From positions 62,001 through 126,000 of the forward strand of contig NZ_RRYH01000002.1 of NCBI RefSeq assembly GCF_004010155.1: a stretch of DNA of 64,000 bases. The letters run 5' to 3'. Position 1 is the stretch's first letter, and each line of letters starts with the position of its first letter. Made by a program: the position numbers and the translations under genes. Shown here piece by piece: positions 61,523-64,000 of the stretch. Source of the DNA: Solirhodobacter olei (lineage in GTDB: Bacteria; Pseudomonadota; Alphaproteobacteria; Rhodobacterales; Rhodobacteraceae). The notes beneath the pieces were generated by a model that saw nothing but the letters and a program-made list of their open reading frames with translations, was not told where the DNA came from and searched no databases.

Positions 61523-63799
61523 ATGGGCGGTAAACCCTTGTCTTCATGTCTTCGCGTTGGCCTGCTCCTCGCGGCGCTCGCCTCTCTGAGCGGCTGCGGC
61601 GGCGGCGGATCGGGTAGCGGGACCTCCTCCAACAGCACGGCCGCGCTGCCGACCGTGTCGGGCGGCTCCACGCCGGCAAGCCTCTGGAACACCTATTACG
61701 TCCAGGCCTATGACATGGCCAAGGTCATGGCCGTGCGCGCAAGCCAGGCCTTCCAGAACTCAACGATCACCTACAGCTTCCCGACGCCCTCGAACCCGAA
61801 CGACTCCCTTCCGCCCGCCTATGCCAACGGCAAGGTGACGACGTCGAATGCGTTGGAGGATGCGCATCTCGACTATGCCTTCTCGACCGGGCTGACGGGC
61901 AAGAACATCACGCTCGGGATGATCGACGACGAGATCGGAACCTCGAGCCGGCAATTCTCCGGCAAGACGATCACTCTCGACGGGTCGACCGGCACGCCCG
62001 CATCGGACGGACACGGCACCGGCGTCGCCTCGGTCATGGTGGGCAATGGCTCTGACGGGCAGATGACCGGCTTCTCGCCGGCCTCGAACCTCTTTGCCGG
62101 GACGATCAGCTACACCTCGGCGCTCGACTGGGCGAAAGTCGGGCAATACATGCTGGACGCCAAGTCCCAGAACGTGCTGGCGGTCAACAATTCCTGGGGG
62201 TTCGATACCGCCTCGGGGGCGACGGCGACGGTCGCCAACACCGACCTGCAAAGCGCCTTCGGCTCCGGCGGGCCGGCCACCTACCTGAACGACGTGCGCA
62301 GCTACATTCAGTCCGGCGTCGTCGTGGTTGCCGCCCAGAACGATTATAACGCCACGTCTATCTCGGCGCTCGCCGGCCTGCCCTCCGCCTTCCCGGATCT
62401 CAAGACCAGCTGGCTGGCCGTGATCAACGCCATCCCCTCAATGAACGGCGACACGATCACCGGTGCAGACCGCATCTCCGCCCCCTGTGCCGAGGCGGCG
62501 ACCTATTGCATCGCCGCCAACGGTCAGACCAGGATCGTTGATTATTCGCAAAGCTCGGGCTACGGCATCGGCGCCGGCGCCTCCTTCGCAGCGCCGCAGG
62601 TGACCGGCGCCCTCGGGCTGCTGGCAGAGGCCTTCCCCACCCTCACCCCCCAGCAACTGCGCGACCGGCTGCTCGTCACCGCCAACAACAGCTTCTATAC
62701 CGCCACCGGCACGGTCACCTTCGCGCCGGGGATCGTGCATGGTTATAACAGCGAATTCGGAATGGGGTTTCTCGACCTCAAGGCCGCGCTCCTTCCGATC
62801 GGCAAGACCAGCGTGCCGACGGCGAGCGGGTCGAGCCTGCCCGCCAATCAGGCGCTCGTCGCCTCCTCGCCTGCCAGCGGCAATGCCATCGCCTCCTCGC
62901 TTGCCGGCGTGAAGGTGGTGGTGATGGACCAGATGGGCGGCAGCTTCCAGACGCCCGCCGCCTCCTTCGCGGCAGCACCCGTGAAGGTCGACCCCGCCAC
63001 GCTGCAACTGGGCGTGCTCGGCTCCCCTTCCGACGCGCGGGAGGCCGGGCTTTACGCCGCGGCGCTTGAGACGGGCTCGGCCGAGGCGATGTTGAACCAT
63101 GCCGACCTGATGGACACGCCCGATGCGGCGACGCTCTACTCCGGCGCGACGCAGCGCAGCCTTGTCTGGCGCGGGTTGCGGCTGACGGTGGGCCGCAGCG
63201 ACGGCCAGCTGACCAGCCTCGGGGTTGCCACGGACTTCCCCGCCGGGAACGGCGCGCTGCGGCTCGGCGTGACCGGCTTCGTCGAGAATGGCGGCCTGCT
63301 TGGCGTTACCGCGCCGGGCGATGCGGCGGCGATCTCGTCGCATGCGGCCTCGGTGCAGCTCAGCTACGCGACCCCCCTCGCCCGCGGTCTCTCGCTTCGG
63401 GCCGAGGGGGAGTTCGGCCTCGCCAAGGGCACGCCCGGCGGGGTGATCACCTCGTTCGGGACGGTGGGCTATGACCGTGTGGGCCTCGCGCTGGACGAGG
63501 CGGACCTCGCCCGGCCCGGCGACGTGCTGACGCTCTTTGCCCGCACGCCGGTCGCCATCACCAGCGGCGCGGCCACGCTGGAGCTGCCGACCTCCTTCGC
63601 GCTGAGCGGCCCGCAGTTCTCGGCCACGCCGGTCAACCTCAGCCCCTCGGCGCGCGAGCTCGACCTCGGCTTCGAATATTCCCGCCCGCTGCATGCAGGC
63701 GCCGTACTGCGCGGCGGCTTCGCCTATGCGATGAACGCCGGCAACGTCGCCGGCGCCCATTCGGTCAGCGCCGTGCTCGGCCTCACGGTGGCGTTCTAG
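61523..63799 (+). CDS. Subtilase (S8) lipoprotein autotransporter
   Basis: A 758-residue surface protease candidate. The signal peptide ends in a lipobox, LSGC with Cys25, followed by a Gly/Ser linker. The S8 domain has Asp135/136 in GMIDDEIG, His164 in DGHGTGVAS, the oxyanion Asn in VNNSWGF and Ser354 in GASFAAPQVTG, so the triad is complete. From about residue 510 the sequence becomes an alternating beta-barrel ending in LTVAF with a terminal Phe. The architecture recalls Neisseria NalP, a lipidated autotransporter protease. The barrel is somewhat short and divergent. Confidence 0.85.
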   Translation: MGGKPLSSCLRVGLLLAALASLSGCGGGGSGSGTSSNSTAALPTVSGGSTPASLWNTYYVQAYDMAKVMAVRASQAFQNSTITYSFPTPSNPNDSLPPAYANGKVTTSNALEDAHLDYAFSTGLTGKNITLGMIDDEIGTSSRQFSGKTITLDGSTGTPASDGHGTGVASVMVGNGSDGQMTGFSPASNLFAGTISYTSALDWAKVGQYMLDAKSQNVLAVNNSWGFDTASGATATVANTDLQSAFGSGGPATYLNDVRSYIQSGVVVVAAQNDYNATSISALAGLPSAFPDLKTSWLAVINAIPSMNGDTITGADRISAPCAEAATYCIAANGQTRIVDYSQSSGYGIGAGASFAAPQVTGALGLLAEAFPTLTPQQLRDRLLVTANNSFYTATGTVTFAPGIVHGYNSEFGMGFLDLKAALLPIGKTSVPTASGSSLPANQALVASSPASGNAIASSLAGVKVVVMDQMGGSFQTPAASFAAAPVKVDPATLQLGVLGSPSDAREAGLYAAALETGSAEAMLNHADLMDTPDAATLYSGATQRSLVWRGLRLTVGRSDGQLTSLGVATDFPAGNGALRLGVTGFVENGGLLGVTAPGDAAAISSHAASVQLSYATPLARGLSLRAEGEFGLAKGTPGGVITSFGTVGYDRVGLALDEADLARPGDVLTLFARTPVAITSGAATLELPTSFALSGPQFSATPVNLSPSARELDLGFEYSRPLHAGAVLRGGFAYAMNAGNVAGAHSVSAVLGLTVAF

Positions 63800-63811
63800 G
63801 CCGCGGCTGCC

Positions 63812-64000
63812 CTATTCCGCCGAAAGCCGGCTGAGGACGACGGTCACTTCCGGCTTCTTGCCGACCTCCTCGACCGCGACCTGACGGACCAGCCGCCGAA
63901 GCGCCTCGTCCAGCCGGTCGTCGTCACGCAGCGTCCGCGCGTCGACCCGGTCAAGGAATTCCGCCAGATCCGCCTCCAGCACCTCGGCAAAATTGCGCCC
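63812..64000 (-). CDS. 3' end of a probable ribonuclease J gene
   Basis: Sixty-two codons and a TAG stop at 63812 are visible; the rest is outside the window. The C-terminus contains DDDRLDEALRRLVRQVA and ends VGKKPEVTVVLSRLSAE, which resembles the C-terminal domain of RNase J, where an (I/V)G(K/R)(K/R)P motif precedes the last strand. The catalytic metallo-beta-lactamase part cannot be checked. It converges with the subtilase gene. Confidence 0.55.
   Translation of the reverse strand, partial: GRNFAEVLEADLAEFLDRVDARTLRDDDRLDEALRRLVRQVAVEEVGKKPEVTVVLSRLSAE

Overview
The window is 64 kb of GC-rich chromosome. Gene content and order point to an alphaproteobacterium of the Rhodobacteraceae/Rhodobacterales: a dusB(nifR3)-ntrB-ntrC-ntrY-ntrX-hfq-hflX cluster, a fused ispDF, DUF6456 and DUF6477 genes facing each other, a 'component of SufBCD complex'-type membrane protein, and short GC-rich intergenic hairpins. 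This assignment rests on family knowledge, not on a search. I see no rRNA or tRNA genes, insertion sequences, prophage or CRISPR array. Genes are dense, often overlap by 1-14 nt, and several start with TTG or GTG.

Layout. 1-5.8 kb (minus): a cut-off peptide-type ABC binding protein, a TetR regulator, polyphosphate kinase 2, an alpha/beta hydrolase, MetA (with the Glu111 that marks acetyl-CoA users) and an uncharacterised P-loop protein. 5.8-10.7 kb (minus): two EamA exporters, a FadL-like porin and choline-sulfatase. 10.8-17.9 kb (plus): a self-contained operon of a cytoplasmic CocE/NonD-type hydrolase, a Tat-exported binding protein, two permeases and a double-ATPase protein; this is the best candidate for an undescribed uptake-and-hydrolysis system. 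17.9-24.1 kb: DUF6477/DUF6456, lipA, hpt with a tiny coupled membrane protein, a Coq10/RatA-type protein, and pncC-pgpA-ispDF. 24.2-33.2 kb (plus): the nitrogen-control cluster, in which both NtrC and NtrX lack the sigma54-contact GAFTGA loop.

33.2-44.1 kb: a penicillin-acylase-family enzyme, a 3-hydroxyisobutyrate dehydrogenase-like oxidoreductase, a SYLF lipoprotein, hemB (metal site without the zinc cysteines), the SufBCD-associated protein, mfd and a Bcr/CflA exporter. 44.2-50.1 kb: a FrnE/DsbA-like protein, an XRE-cupin regulator, a 37-residue entericidin, a YejA-type binding protein without permeases, a possible small RNA, 3-hydroxybutyrate dehydrogenase, an ArgO-type exporter and a DUF502 protein. 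50.2-54.9 kb: psuG and a probable psuK separated by two oppositely oriented membrane-protein genes, then rpsB-tsf with a structured leader, an intercistronic hairpin and a terminator.

54.9-64 kb: a non-coding stretch with a minus-strand terminator and a possible small RNA, a LuxR-type regulator without a LuxI in view and with a perfect palindrome upstream, rpe-redoxin-gph coupled by overlaps, OsmC, a kappa-GST/isomerase-like protein, an 11-bp tandem repeat ahead of an RhlE-type RNA helicase, a lipoprotein subtilase with a C-terminal beta-domain (NalP-like architecture), and the 3' end of a probable RNase J gene.

Most genes are housekeeping or transport. The parts most worth a second look are the CocE-ABC operon, the two possible small RNAs, the phased 11-bp repeats, the lipo-autotransporter protease and the regulatory palindromes.
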